From positions 16,286,238 through 16,350,237 of the forward strand of contig CM055095.1 of NCBI GenBank assembly GCA_029204225.1: a stretch of 64,000 nt of DNA, written 5' to 3'. Both the position numbers and the translations under genes were made by a program. This DNA comes from Diphasiastrum complanatum. Its lineage: Eukaryota; Streptophyta; Lycopodiopsida; Lycopodiales; Lycopodiaceae. Positions within the stretch are counted from its first letter, which is position 1. Each line of letters starts with the position of its first letter. Positions 11,814-23,580 of the stretch are shown here, one piece after another. Under the pieces are notes generated by a model. It had not been told where the DNA came from and searched no databases. It worked only from the letters and a program-made list of their open reading frames with translations.

Positions 11814-12286
11814 TTGGTCGAACTACCTACCGACAACAATCTTATCGATTTAAAATTGATCTTCAAGATCAAGTATAAAGCTGACTTGAGTATTGATCGA
11901 AGGAAGGCTCAAGTAGTAGCTAAAGGATTTTCTCAGATCCCAAACATTGACTACAATGAGACTTTCAGTCCAGTAGTCAAACATTCATCGATTCGAATCC
12001 TCTTATTTTTTGCTTCTGTGGCCGAACTTGAAGTACATCAACTCGATGTACATACAACTTATCTATGTTATCTTCCGAATTCGACATGAGCGATCTGGGT
12101 AAGACTCAATACTGTCTAGGGATTCAAATCCATCGAGACAGAGAGAGACAACTGATCTACATTACTCAACAAAGGTATCTTCATAATACTCTTATAAGAT
12201 ATAATCTGATTAATTGCAAAGAAGCTCACTCACCAATGGATCCAAGCCTACGACTGTCAAAGGACCAATGTCCTCAAACAAAGTAA
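11814..12286 (+). pseudogene. Copia reverse transcriptase, deletion derivative
   Basis: The part to about 12060 reads KARLV-type motifs as RRKAQVVAKGFSQIPNIDY and ETFSPVVK, typical of the copia reverse transcriptase N-terminal half. After LDVHTTYL it jumps to SSEFDMSDLGKTQYCLGIQI, which in full elements lies well downstream of YVDD. The catalytic core is deleted and the frame changes at about 12065. Confidence 0.85.
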
Positions 12287-12298
12287 GAAAATGAACAA

Positions 12299-13024
12299 AT
12301 GAGAGAGTATTCATATCAGTCGATACTTGGCTCTCTCATGTATGCAATAGTCTATACAAGACCTTTTGCAGTTAGCTCATTAAGCCAATTCATGGGTAAT
12401 CTTGGAATCATACATTGGAAGGCTCTTATTAGAGCCATGAGGTACATTCAAACTACAACTAACTTGTGCATTTGCTATGGAGAAGTCAACAACGACAATC
12501 TTCATCGGCTAAGTGGATATTCAGATGCAAGATGGGGAGGAGATGTAGATACTCATAAATCGACATCTGGATTTACATTCTTCTTTAACGACAATCCTAT
12601 CTCCTGGAACAGTCGTAAGCAAACCTCTATTCCTCTCTCATCCACAGAAACAGAATACATTGTTGCTTCTCAAGCTATTAAGAAAGCAATTTGGTTGAAA
12701 AATTTACTGTCAGATATTAGTTTGAATCAGTACACTCCTATAATTATGTTTTGTGATAATCAGAGTGTCATTGTCTTATCGACCAACCCTAGATTTCAGT
12801 CTAGGAGTAAGCACATTGAGATTCAATATCACTATGTAAGAAGTAAGGTTCTTGACAAAGAGGTAAGCTTAACGTATTGTCGGACGCAAAACATGATCGC
12901 AGATGTGTTTACCAAGGCTTTGAGCATTGATGTACACAACAAATTTTGTGCATTGCATAAAGATCAAGGCATTCATGGATCTAGCTTAAGGGGGGGTGTT
13001 GGATTTATTCCTCTACTCTCCTAA
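12299..13024 (+). pseudogene. Copia RNase H domain
   Basis: 241 codons open. SYQSILGSLMYA is followed by the RNase H landmarks YSDARWGGD, SWNSRKQ, LSSTETEYIVAS, FCDNQSV, KHIEIQYHYVR and DVFTKAL. The acidic residues D-E-D are present, so this domain alone looks undamaged. It degrades the RNA strand during reverse transcription. The upstream lesions make the element inactive. Confidence 0.85.
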
Positions 13025-13400
13025 ATCCGTTGGAAAGCAAATCTATTTGATGGTTGGGGGAAAATCCATATGCAACTTGTAAGCAAAGATACCACTAATT
13101 TCATGTCAAATTTTCCGAACGATCCTACCAATAGAAGAATCTTATACATTATGATCATGATAAGGTGTAGTAGCAAGCAAATGTGATGCATCATCTCAAA
13201 ATTTGAGGGAAAAAATCACACATATAGTATAGTTTTCAATAACTATTAACACATATTACCAAAACAATCTATAGCTCTAGAGTGTGATTCATCTCATATA
13301 ATGAGATCATCACCTCAAGTTAGTTGTTGTTGTGTGCCCTCGTGGGTGTTTAACGAAGGTACCTTGCATCATGAGCACCATGCCTCTTTTTCCATTAACA
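12984..13400 (+). mobile_element. Copia polypurine tract and 3' LTR start
   Basis: GCTTAAGGGGGGG is followed by TGTTGGATTTATTCC at 12997, the usual tract-LTR junction. The end of the LTR is not defined because no partner exists in the window; 13400 is a guess. Confidence 0.6.
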
Positions 13401-13737
13401 TAGTTTGCTTGAAACATATTTAGCAAAGAAAATAGCATATGTGCTATAAGTAGCCACCACACAAAGCAAGATTATGAAGTTCCAATCACCATATCTTGTA
13501 ATAGGAAAACATGATGAAAGTAGAAAGGGAGAGGTCTTTGTATATGTTAATTTCATGTCTTGAAGTCAGCTCCATACTTTCAAGATTTTCAACAATATCC
13601 AAGCTGCTCTTGTAGAGATATGAACTATGATAGCCTAAAGTCTCACTTAGATCCCAAAAAGGTAGTGGTTGAACAAAGCCGTTGTTCCCAACCATCTAGT
13701 TATTGTGCACATAACGTAAGGTGGATTGTGTACTGAT

Positions 13738-13841
13738 AACCCATGGAATGGTACCTCCATGGATTCCATGGGTTTAATTGTACACTCTTGCAATTGGTAG
13801 AAGTGTGATATTGTAAGATCTAGTGAATTTTCTACCAATTG
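13738..13841. repeat. Two adjacent 12-bp palindromic hairpins
   Basis: AACCCATGGAAT (13738-13749) pairs with ATTCCATGGGTT (13763-13774). CAATTGGTAGAA (13791-13802) pairs with TTCTACCAATTG (13830-13841). All arms are perfect. They may belong to a foldback element, but no outer ends were found. Confidence 0.7.
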
Positions 13842-14470
13842 ATAATATAGCATTGATGATTTTATTGGCTAGCTTTGATTATCTTGAAATTGATAAAATG
13901 GATATGGATCTTCAAGCCTGTCTGAAACCTCTTTAAGTTGATAGAATGGTTGACACTTAGAGTATTTCTCATTAATCTACAATACATAATTCTATGGCCT
14001 TAGCTATTGTTGGCATCATGACTTTCGTTGCTTATCAGCCCTTTTGAGCTTGTAGGTCATAGTTTTGGCCTTGTTTACACTAATGAGACTTGATTCCTTG
14101 GGCACCCCACTGTTGCATTGCAGGGACTCAATTATTGTGATGATATAAGAAGGGGAATTTGTTTTAAGTTCAAGTCCTTTTATAAAATGAAAAAGATGTG
14201 GATAAAAAATGAGGTGTATGAGTAGGGTTGCTGATTGCCACCAAAAAGGTGCAAACTTGAATCCTGACCATTGTGTAGTGACATCTAAGGAGCTTAACTC
14301 CGTACGACCAATACTTAGTTAACATGTGCATATAAAGGAAAATAAAAAAACATGAGGAGTACCATGCCAAAGGTATACCTTTGGCCGCATATTTCCAATG
14401 AGATTTTCTCTCTTCATCATCATAGCTGGCAATGGATGGTATTCCCTCTACGCGCTATTAACACGTGTAG

Positions 14471-14545
14471 CCCATTATTGTGTAAAAATAGGACGATTAT
14501 AGCAGGTGTGGCCGATTATTGTGTAAAAATAGGACGCTTAATAAT
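14471..14545. repeat. Short tandem repeat around an ATTATTGTGTAAAAATAGGA core
   Basis: The 20-base core ATTATTGTGTAAAAATAGGA occurs twice, near 14474 and 14516, about 42 bp apart, each followed by CG. Confidence 0.7.
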
Positions 14546-14552
14546 CGGGAAT

Positions 14553-14641
14553 GCGTCATCATTGGAAAAACACAAATATCGTGAAGGGCACCTTTCAAAG
14601 GTGCCCTTCGCGAATCTCCAATGTTGAAGAAGTGTTGACGC
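14553..14641. repeat. Foldback with a 35-bp near-perfect palindrome
   Basis: GAAGGGCACCTTT (14583-14595) is followed after one base by AAAGGTGCCCTTC (14597-14609); pairing extends outward to 14579-14613 with one mismatch. Farther out ATTGGA pairs with TCCAAT and GCGTCA (14553) with TGACGC (14636-14641), giving a foldback of about 90 bp with internal loops. Confidence 0.7.
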
Positions 14642-14821
14642 GTTTTATCTTTCCTTCTCTCAAATCGTGCAACACGTTGATGTTTTTTCTGTTGTCGATT
14701 TCAGTAGAAAACTCTTGCTGGTCTGAATACGCTCCTTCTCCTTCAGGCTGAGGCAATTTCTAGTTTCGAGGATTTCGAATAATTCCGCGAGACGCTGGAA
14801 GAAGTGATCTTCCGTTTAATT

Positions 14822-15319
14822 TATTTCAGAAGAGCAGGTGCTTTGCAGTCATGCTGCCAACAAATGAAGAGCGTGGGGAATTTGAGCTGTGCCAGCAAAT
14901 GAAGAGCGTGGGGAATTTGAGCTGAGCCTTGGATTGTGTTTGGGAAGGCCGGTGATAAGCCCACGAGTGTGAGTCAATCCGAAGAGCATTTCAGAAGAGC
15001 AGGTGCTTTGTAGTCATGCTGCCAGGCTCCAGCAAATGAAGAGCGTGGGGAATCTGAGCTGAGCCTTGAATTGTGTCTGGGAAGGCCAGTGATCAAGCGC
15101 ACAGGTGTGAGTCAATCCAAAGGAAGCGGTGATGATGGTAAGGATTTGGGTGCAAATGGATGCACCAGAGGAAGGCAAGGTTTCAAAGATGGAAAGGAAA
15201 CGGAAACGATTGTGTTTGGGGATAATAGTATGGATGATCAGGCATCTTGCAAAGTATTCAATTTTTTATCTGGCATTTTGCAACGTATTCAATTTCTATG
15301 TGCCACACCTGCTAAATAA
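14822..15319 (+). repeat. Tandem duplication carrying an LxLxL-type peptide (unrecognised gene fragment)
   Basis: A unit of about 165 bp (TTTCAGAAGAGCAGGTGCTT ... GTGAGTCAATCC) occurs at 14825-14982 and again at 14990-15120; inside the first, a 36-bp piece (AAATGAAGAGCGTGGGGAAT) is itself doubled. In one frame the units encode FELSLGLCLGRPV and SELSLELCLGRPV, which resemble EAR-type LxLxL repression motifs. The second continues open to 15319 (SQSKGSGDDGKDLG). A link to EAR-motif regulators is a guess from a short motif. Confidence 0.4.
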
Positions 15320-15326
15320 TGTCATT

Positions 15327-15379
15327 GGCCCGTTATGACAAATTGAAGGGCTCGCCATTGCAATTTGTCATAACGGGCC
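15327..15379. repeat. Perfect 19-bp inverted repeat
   Basis: GGCCCGTTATGACAAATTG (15327-15345) and CAATTTGTCATAACGGGCC (15361-15379) are exact reverse complements separated by 15 bases. Transcribed, this would form a strong stem-loop. GGCCCGTTAT recurs immediately after, at about 15385. Confidence 0.9.
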
Positions 15380-15399
15380 CTTCAGGCCCGTTATCTAAT

Positions 15400-17054
15400 A
15401 TAATGCTGGTTGGAGCTTGTACGCATCTGTTTACACTGAGCCGAGCGTCTCTGCTACGCCTACATCCTCCAGTGTAAGGTTTATGTGCATTGCGCAGCCT
15501 TACTCTCCTTGTTTGTCTGATCATGTATTGATACCTTCATCTGTTTTTTACGATGTTTTAGGGATGATATGATTAATTCTCCTCTAGGGCTGTACTTCTC
15601 AATGATCAAAGGTTTGTAGATGATGCTGTATATGCTACGCCACAACCTTCAAAAGATACAAGCCAATAACTTCAGACAACCGCCGTTTAGGTACTTGCTC
15701 ATACGTGAGATTACTTTCTCTTGATCTATGTTCGTCAGTTCAGCCGAAGCATGTCTGAGTGGTTGCTGGTTGAATGGGGCACTGTGAATATCAGGCAGCA
15801 TGCAATATCAACGCTTGTTCCTTTGCTTCTAATGAGCTTTGGTACATTTAGATAGCCTACACATTAACATCCTTTATGTGCATAATTTTTTCGGTATTCT
15901 GTTATTCAAGGATGACGTTTGCAGTTTGTCCATCCGATTATCCGTTTGCGTTTTCATGAGGCATCTAACACTTTGAGGATTCTTTTTCTTTCAAGAAATT
16001 TCGAAGCAGCCCCAATTCTAGTTGAAGGTCGCCTGTGATCTATCTGTCGGTGATCTGCGTATTTGTTCTTCTTTTCGTTTGGCTGAATTTGGAACTAGCT
16101 TCAATCCCGGTGAGGTACCAGATGACCTTATCCGCTGATGTTTATAATAATATATATCAATGACACATTTTAATGAACTTAACTTTTTATTGATTCACTA
16201 TGGTCTACCAGTGTATCTATTTGACTGCTGTGTGATCGTAGTTCATCATCCATTTCGTGCTATGATGAGATGATTTATTGCATCCTGCCATAAGTGCATG
16301 GCACTATGAGCATATATGCTAAAACGACTTCTTCTTCCACTGAGCACTGTCTATTTGTTGCCTTTTGTTATATTATTGGATGGTAATAAAATTTTGCGTG
16401 AAGCATGTTCTGACTCTGTGGTAATTAGGTTTTTGCGTTTCTGCATTTCAGAGTTTCCAAGATTTACTTCTTGGATACGGACGCCAAATTTATTGTCACA
16501 GAATCAGTCTGTTAATAAATCATTACAAGCAGCAAGCAGGATTGCATGATAAGTGTTTCTCAAAGGTTATACCTGAACTAGCCAATGGCACATGTATAGC
16601 TTATAATGATATTTGGATATGGTACACCTTTTATTTTCCTAATTTCCCTAACAATGAACAAAGTTCAAACATCCTGAATATGAGCAAAATTGCTACTAGT
16701 TAAAAGATTTGTGGCTAGTCATATCACTGTTTGAAACAGTTCTGGACTGAATGGTTCTTCAATTCAATCAGAAGGCTCATTGTTTTTTGGATTTTTTCTA
16801 GGCTTTTGCAATTTTTTAGAAATAAGCCACGTTTTCGTTTTCGTTTTATCAAAGACAAGTGTTGGCTATTCACATTTGTTTTATTTAGGATGAAAGAGCC
16901 TGCAAAGGCATTGCAGCTTCTCAAGTCAAATTGGAAAATTTGGACAGATGTGCCTCTGAATGATGATGAAATTTGTTTGACACTTTGTGAGTGATGTTAA
17001 ACAATTCACTCTAATTTTTTACTGACAGAGGCACTCTGGGATAGAAATGTGTTT
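15400..17054. other. No gene seen
   Basis: Short frames only. Some stretches resemble untranslated or intron sequence (T-rich tracts before AG), but I cannot link them to a protein. Confidence 0.45.
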
Positions 17055-17421
17055 GTTTAGGTCATAGTTGCACCCCCCTTCCAGAAATGCGGTTAGAAAT
17101 GTGTTTCTGAACCGTGTTTCTGAAATGGGGGAGCATTTCTCAGAACCCTTTTTTTTTTTTTTGGATTTTTGTTGGCAATATGGGTATCTGATCAAAGCTC
17201 TGATCAAGGGCATTGCATTTATGTAGGTTACCAGGTGTTTTGATTACAGTTGGGTCCAGTTAATCCCTGTTTAGGTCTAAATTAGGGCAATTTTAGGGCA
17301 AAAAATATATATAGTAAGTTTTTTTTTCTGAACGATTCTGCTCAGAATTGCGTTTCTGAGAAAGGCGTTTCTGGGAACGTTTTTGCCCAGAAACGCATTT
17401 CTGGGCAACTATGGTTTAGGT
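17055..17421. mobile_element. hAT-type MITE with 8-bp target-site duplication
   Basis: GTTTAGGT stands at 17055-17062 and again at 17414-17421, exactly flanking an element of 351 bp that begins CATAGTTGC and ends GCAACTATG. The inverted ends continue with CCAGAAATGCG after a small interruption on the left. An 8-bp duplication and short ends fit the hAT superfamily. There is no coding capacity; the interior has repeated GTTTCTG motifs and a poly-T tract. Confidence 0.85.
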
Positions 17422-18160
17422 ATTATCCCCTTTCTGCACATGAAAATATCTCCACATTCAGACCTCTTTTGCAGCCTGAGACACTTTTCTCTAGGAGTCA
17501 TTTGGAAGATCAATATTGCTAACTTTAAGATCTTAAAAGGTGGTTCACATATAGCACGAATTTGTGTTAGAGTGAAAGGTTGTGGAACTTGGCTTGTCAT
17601 GGAATTCTGTGGTCAGAAGTGTTCGAGATTATGACTTAACTGCGGTCAGCAAGTTCATGAAGACTTTAAAAGATTCGTATTTCCAGATTGGGAACCAGCT
17701 TCATCTATCATACTTATTTTCCTCATTTATGGATGAATAACGCTTTATAGTGGATCTAAACATTTGTGTGTCATATTGGGTGCAATTTGGTTAGATGCTT
17801 AACTGACAGCCATCATACTTCACGTCAGGGTTAAAGAAAAAAATATGCTATTTGCAACCAGAAAGGCAATTTTCAGAATGATTTGCTTCAATTTCAGACA
17901 TATTAATCTTAGTTTTCTATATGATTCCTTGTTTTAGATCGGGAGGCCCTTCCTCTTATCTTTCTGGAGGTACTGATTTTTCTTGATTTGGAGCTATAAT
18001 GACCAAGTTATGGCGATTTTAGTGATTTTAGTTAAGATGTCACTGTTATAAACATATCCTTTACAAAGCTGCTTTTAATCGTTTTTGTCATTTGGTATTG
18101 TCCTTGACCCAACATTTAATTGTGGGAGCTTCAAAAGGAGTGGGTTCATTCAAAAAGATT
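17422..18160. other. No gene seen
   Basis: Only short frames. No repeat or motif recognised. Confidence 0.5.
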
Positions 18161-18164
18161 TTCT

Positions 18165-18262
18165 CTATTTATCGATGCTATAATGCATCTTAGTTTCCAA
18201 CGGGGGCTTGAACCTGGGACCAAAGAAACTTTGGATGCCAAGCTAACCAATTAAGCCAACCT
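18165..18262 (-). repeat. tRNA-derived SINE copy, minus strand
   Basis: The minus strand reads GTTGGCTTAATTGGTTAGC (A-box region) and then CCCAGGTTCAAGCCCC (B-box region), followed by GGAAACTAAGATGCATTA. It is the counterpart of the copy at 3395-3535 and closer to a tRNA consensus than that copy. Ends are approximate. Confidence 0.6.
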
Positions 18263-18299
18263 TGTTGGATTGATGATATAATGGTCAGGTTCATGTGGA

Positions 18300-20145
18300 A
18301 ACCCTATTTATAGTCTGGAAACCACACAAAGAGAGCAAATTGGTTACTCAGAAGCTGTTAGACACAACTGCTTAGGAGAAAGATTCTGCTCACAAAAAAG
18401 GGTTGCAGTGTGTTGGGATCCAAGCTGTATTACAGCGATTCTTGCTCCCAAACTCTCCTATTAGATAGATCGTGGCCAGCAAGTGTCATACTTTTTTTAT
18501 TACAAAAAAATGTTCCGACCCAGTACGCTCCGGAACATACTGTACGGAACGGGTTTATAAGGTTTGAACTACTAGTTTCTTTCTATAGCATGCGACTCCT
18601 AAATAAAAGCCTCAATATCGCCACGCATATAAAACAAATTTGCATGAAAGATTTGAAAGTTCCTTCAACAAATTCATAGCAAACAAGGTGATATAGCTTT
18701 CTTGTGGTTTATCTTTTGTTGTCATTTTTTGAAAGCAACCTTTAGTTACTAAACTAGAATGCCCTTTAAATTTGTATAATATGGTCTAGGCTCTTTGACT
18801 ATGATGCCAGTGTAGTCTACTACATGGGTGTTTGGAATATTGAACAATTATATTTGTAAAGAAAACCATGTCATGTACTATAACCAAATATGATAATTTT
18901 ATGAATAGTCATCATTGTCAAATGATGAATCTTAAACAATTAGATTTGGGGAAAAAAAGCCATGTTAGATAGTACAACCAAATAATATAATCATTTCAAT
19001 ATTTTTGTCATTCTCAAATATGAACTTTATTGCTTTCGCCTCCTAATCATATTTTATGCATAGCCTCAGATTTGCAAATTGCTTTTTATACTTTAGGTAT
19101 GATAATCACTCCTTATTTACTATTGAAATGAGTATTATCACAATTTGTAGATCGAGTAGTCCAAAGATTTGCATTTGAAACAATTTTTAACCTGCTTTTC
19201 TTCATTTTGGAGGGCATCTAAACAAGCCCATATACTTAAACAAGAAACTCACATATAATATTTTTGCTTGAACTTACGACTTGAAGATCAATTATGCGTT
19301 GTTGCGTAATGACCCTACATTTGCATTTTTTATACAATTGATGCCTGTTAATGATTTATATAGATACTAAATTTACATACTGCATCTTCCAAGTTTACAA
19401 TTGTTTAATGAGATGTATATTTAGTGTGCTTGTAGATTTCAGGTTACCTAGATGATAGGTATCAAGCATTAATTATGTGGGACTACGGTCTTTGGAAAAA
19501 ATAACGTAGCTTCGTATCCATCATGTGCATGAAAATTTAACTTGCCAGTTCTACTTGGGAAACCATGGAACTTGTAGAGAACTACTAAAGCACCATTAGT
19601 TACCCAACAAATTAGTGTCCATTCTTCCTTTCTTAAAAGATAATGCACTCTTGATTCTCTAGTAAAAGATGGAGAGAGACATAGAACTAGTATAATCTCT
19701 TGCAAGTTGTCTTTGCTTGGCTTGAAGCATCCATGTTCCCTTGATAGTTTAGTGCAATGCTCCACCTCTTATGAATGTTGGAAGTGGTTATGTTTTGTAT
19801 TGCACTTCTTTTGGAAAAATAGCATTGCCTCCAATAGTTGCAATCATTATATCTAGCCAAGTTATCACAGCTAAATAATTGGATCATCCCCTTGAGTCTC
19901 AAACATCTCGTTATATGATTTTCATGTCATCAGCTTTGCCAAATCGATTAGAACTTGTTGTAGGACAATCCCAAGACAATCTTGATATAAAACCTCGAGA
20001 GTCTCAATAATCTAAAGTTTGTGACATGTTTATGTGATAGTGATTCTTTTTTGTTGGCCAATTTAGATTAGAAGATGTTCTATCTAAAGCAAGCTTTCAT
20101 AAAAGACATGCTAAAATACAAAAGGACCTAAGCTTTTAAGGAAAA
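18300..20145. other. No gene seen
   Basis: AT-rich, with open frames of up to about 100 codons on the minus strand at 19469-19902 that resemble nothing I know and are not repeated elsewhere in the window. Confidence 0.45.
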
Positions 20146-20149
20146 CAAG

Positions 20150-20463
20150 AAATGTACCTGCAAGCCAAGCATTGTCGGAGCAAAGGTGCGAAGAGGTTTA
20201 TCTAACCATTCATGAAAGCCACCTAAGACACATAACTCAGTTTGGAAAGACATCATAGCTATTACTCAAGACTTTTTGAGCAGAAACAATCAACAAGGGT
20301 AATGAAACTTGAGGTATGGAAAAAACTAGATGATATGGTTAAAATACTACGAAAGGAAATATTTTCAAACAATGACGTGCAATTGCTCCAGAAAATTTGC
20401 GTTGAGTTTGTAGATGCAGTTAAAGTGGCATGGGAGCAGATCATATCACACATTACATGGTAG
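20150..20463 (+). pseudogene. Gene B fragment I: transposase C-terminal segment
   Basis: Encodes the segment LEVWKKLDDMVKILRKEIFS, NDVQLLQKICVEFVDAVK and HITW, which aligns with the B genes at 53.2-53.4 kb (VEVWKKLDNMVKYLRKDKF, VDAVRSAWG, HITHYM). An upstream piece in another frame reads VWKDIIAITQDF, matching FWKEIIAATQDF there. This is a loose fragment of the DDE-type transposase described at 54661-52810, lacking all catalytic motifs, and it ends where the conserved intron would begin. Confidence 0.7.
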
Positions 20464-21144
20464 GCAGTTAAAAATAGATATCAAGTCACTATATGTTGGA
20501 AAACTCTCCTGATGTTTTGGCCAAAATACATAATTTCATCTTCACGATAATAAAAAAAATTGCACAAAGTAAGGTATAGTTAGATAACTATCTAGGATCA
20601 AGCAAACAGCTAGGCAGCTGGTAGAGTCAGAATCACTGTGCAGCAACTTTAGACTCTTAGACGTAATGAAATTTTGCGCAATTTTCGTAGAGCAGTGAAT
20701 GTTGTGCTGTCTCCTCATGTTTTTTTATGAGAATCTCCAAAAACATGTACAAAAAATTATTTTGACAATAAATTATAGCAACATATTTTTTTACAAAGTT
20801 TATACAACCGTCATAATGAAAAGTAAAACAACATATGAAGACAACACATGATTTTTGAGGAGCCAAACTCCATAAAAGTATAGGTAATCAATCAAAGATC
20901 ATGAGCTGATTATTGAATTCACCATGTTGAGAGGATAGCTTAGAAAGAGTAGTCTAACATGGGAAAATCTACAAAGCAATGAAAAGGAGTTTTTAGTTAT
21001 TTTTTCACTTCTACTCGTGTTTAGATGTACATATCATTCTTGTGCATAGTTTCTTGAACGGTTATGCTCCTTTTGATCATTGCGCTTAGATTCGATACAA
21101 ACAGTTAATCTAGTGTTTACTTTCAGTTATAATTCTTTTCACAA
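20464..21144. other. No gene seen
   Basis: Spacer between B and A fragments; no coding or repeat signal recognised. Confidence 0.5.
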
Positions 21145-21636
21145 ATGTTTTTAACTTTATGTAGTTTTGATCCGGATAGCATATTATCTTCGTTTCTCGA
21201 TGATTTTGATATTACTGAAGCTACGGAGTACTTCATTTTTTTGTTTCGTTCTTTTTTTCATGTTTTTGCTACAACTCATCAAAATAGACACATGTTTTAT
21301 GAGCCTTTCAAGACATTTAGCAATGTTGTTACATTGCCCTTGCAAACGTTTGACAATATGACTTTTGTACATTACAATGATATTGTCAAGCATATTAGCA
21401 GCCATATGAAAAATAGATTGGATCGATTATATACAAAACTTTATGATGGATTTAAGTTCTCAGGTTATTGCCAATTTTGCCACAAAAAATGTAGATTAGT
21501 TGAATATCAATCAACATTTATTTTATATTTGATTATTTTGATCCCAGATGAAGTGGATGCCACAAGCTTCGTGCAGACTTTGTCTCCTTGCTCTTCACGA
21601 GCGCATAAGCTCAAGGATATAGTCCAAGTTTTTTGA
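21145..21636 (+). pseudogene. Gene A fragment I: unknown element-encoded protein, N-terminal part
   Basis: 163 codons from an ATG at 21145. SFDPDSILSSFLDDFDI and EYFIFLF match the start of A at 51319 (NFDSSLLSFFHEFGIS, EYFKSLF). MTFVHYNDIVKH and NRLDRLYTKLYDGFK match IHYQDLVA and TKLDRIFTKLHNDFK. It retains a cysteine cluster, YCQFCHKKCRLVEY, also seen at 28205, which could bind zinc. The acidic middle and C-terminal exon are absent. A has no function I recognise; it is always next to H, B or C. Confidence 0.7.
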
Positions 21637-21639
21637 AGA

Positions 21640-22800
21640 AACTGACATAAAATACAACAATATTATGTAATTTAACCCAAGTGATAATCGATCTGCATAT
21701 ATAGGATAGACCAAAAATTTCATGGATAAATAAAACGAAATTCTTTAATATTACATGGATAAGATCTTGTCTCAAGTCATAAATAGTCTAAAATAACTCT
21801 AAGCACACTAAAATGACACTCAAAGCACCTAACTAGTCTCAGGAAAGCAAAACAAAACAGAAAAATAAAAAAGATTAGAAATTTAAAAAACTATGCCCTC
21901 CTCTACTAATGAAAGTGAAAAATGAATTGTAAAATTTTTTTATACATCATTTGGTTGACGCATAGTAACGTTTGATTAACGTGTTATGCCTAGTATAGCT
22001 TAATACAAGCATTTTCGGCAATGTCGAATATGTGCACATAGTGTGATAGAGATATGCCTGACAATCTATTTTGCGCACACATTCGATATATGGTTTTCGA
22101 ATATTATCCAGAAATATTCAACATCAAATATTCTTTTTTGAGAGAATATTCTTGTTTGGACACCTATAAAGCTACAGCGTGGGAGAAATATTCTAATGTT
22201 TAGTGGTTCATTTATTTGGTAATCCGTGTTGGTGACACGTTTACAGTGGAGATTAATTCAGATTGATTATAAAAATATTGTTCAAGGCCATAGTTTTTTA
22301 TATTAGTTTCTTCATTGATTGTGAGGAAATAAGCCTAGGGAATGAATCTAATGAGTTTCAGATCGATTGGGATAAATTTTGCTCAATTACAAAGTAACAT
22401 GTGAGATGAATAATATCACTAATTCCTTCTATCCACTGATATACAATTTTTTAGTGGGATTGAGATCCACATGTGCTTCCTTAGTTGAAAGCAATATATA
22501 TTTCTTTATGCATCTGTAAACTTTTGTAAAAAATGTTGAGATGTATAGACCAACTAATGCTTTCAATGTGATATAAATTTTAATGAGAGTTTGATTGAGT
22601 GTAGCAGGTTTTGGCAAGCCTATACCAATACTTAGATCATGGCCAAGCTAACTAATGAAAATTAAGATGGCATTTGACCTCAAGCAATATGGATTGCCTG
22701 ATCAAATCATCCAAAAAATATCATTTGATTTTATATGGAATTTGTCTTATAGAGTTGTCAAAAAACTCTAGATCCGATGATGTTGAAAACAGACGTTCTT
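21640..22800. other. No gene; decayed element flank
   Basis: AT-rich. Near 22000-22110 a few CGAATAT and TTGCGCACACATTCGATAT strings faintly recall the repeated motifs in the H/A promoters at 27.2-27.9 kb, but the match is weak. Confidence 0.35.
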
Positions 22801-22805
22801 CTCCG

Positions 22806-23077
22806 AATTCGACATGATAGATCTGGATGAAGCTCATTATTGTCTAGGAATTCAAATTCAAGGAGACAAAGAGAGAAGGTTAATTTACATTACTCAACAA
22901 AGGTCTCTTCACAACATACTTATCATATACAGTCTAATAAATCGCAAAGAAGTTCACTCACCAATGGATCTAGGCCTACAATTGTTGAAGGACCTACCTG
23001 TGTCCTTAGAAAAAGTAGAAAAAGGAGTGAATGAGAGATTATCCCTACCAGTTGGTAATACTGTTCAATTCTCTTAA
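22806..23077 (+). pseudogene. Copia reverse transcriptase scrap
   Basis: SEFDMIDLDEAHYCLGIQIQ and RLIYITQQRSLHNIL, then SPMDLGLQL, correspond closely to 12066-12260 in the copia element at 11-13 kb, starting at nearly the same position (CTTCTCCGAATTCGACATGA). It ends next to a B fragment at 23105. Confidence 0.8.
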
Positions 23078-23104
23078 CATAGTCCATGATTTTGTGTTTC
23101 AAAC

Positions 23105-23580
23105 AGGTTTTAAAAGAAGATTATGACATTCTATTTTGGATTTTTAGTAAAACAGATTATCCAGAGATAATCAAGAATCATATGAGCGGCACACCACTCA
23201 ATGTTCCTGGAATAGGTAATTTTAAGGTGGAATGGCATTTGGCTGGAGACCGGAAGTTGTTGAAGTGCATGTTCAACATCTCACATGGAGCAAATTCAAA
23301 ACATCCATGCCTCTATTGCATGAAAACTACACAAGACATATCGAAGAGCATGAGAGTTTCAAGGGATATAGAAGATTCGACTTGGAAACCAGTACTACTG
23401 ATTCTGCTTAAAAATGTCCACATTTGTACACTACATGGAGGTTAGAATTATCGAAAAATTGATATACTTTCATATTTGGTTTGCCTGGAATACTACCAGA
23501 GTCATTAGCCAAAAAAACATTAGAGGAGTTCTCAATATCAAAAAGGCCTTTTGTAAAGATACTTTAAATTTTTTTTCTTT
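23105..23580 (+). pseudogene. Gene B fragment II: transposase central segment
   Basis: VLKEDYDILFWIFSKTDYP is followed by the conserved block WHLAGDRKLLKCMFNIS, KHPCLYCMKT and VHICTLHGGVRIIEKLIYF. This is the part of B with the presumed second catalytic Asp (GD), a CxxC pair and an LH motif. An in-frame change near 23440 and then stops end it. The block begins at the exon boundary used in the 54.6-kb copy, so it may be a single exon left behind. Confidence 0.75.

Larger units (their letters stand above)
11040..13024 (+). mobile_element. Internally deleted Ty1/copia element
   Basis: Pieces of gag end, protease, reverse transcriptase and RNase H follow in the correct order on the plus strand, then a polypurine tract and LTR start. 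Most of integrase and the YVDD core of reverse transcriptase are missing, so this is a non-autonomous relic. No 5' LTR was recognised. Confidence 0.85.

Noticed and set aside
14215-14310. Third tRNA-derived SINE
   Set aside because: A GATTCAAG string on the minus strand recalls a B box, but A-box and body do not match the other two copies.
19469-19902. A minus-strand gene of about 100 codons next to B fragment I
   Set aside because: No similarity to B or anything else, no repeated copy and codon pattern unlike a protein.
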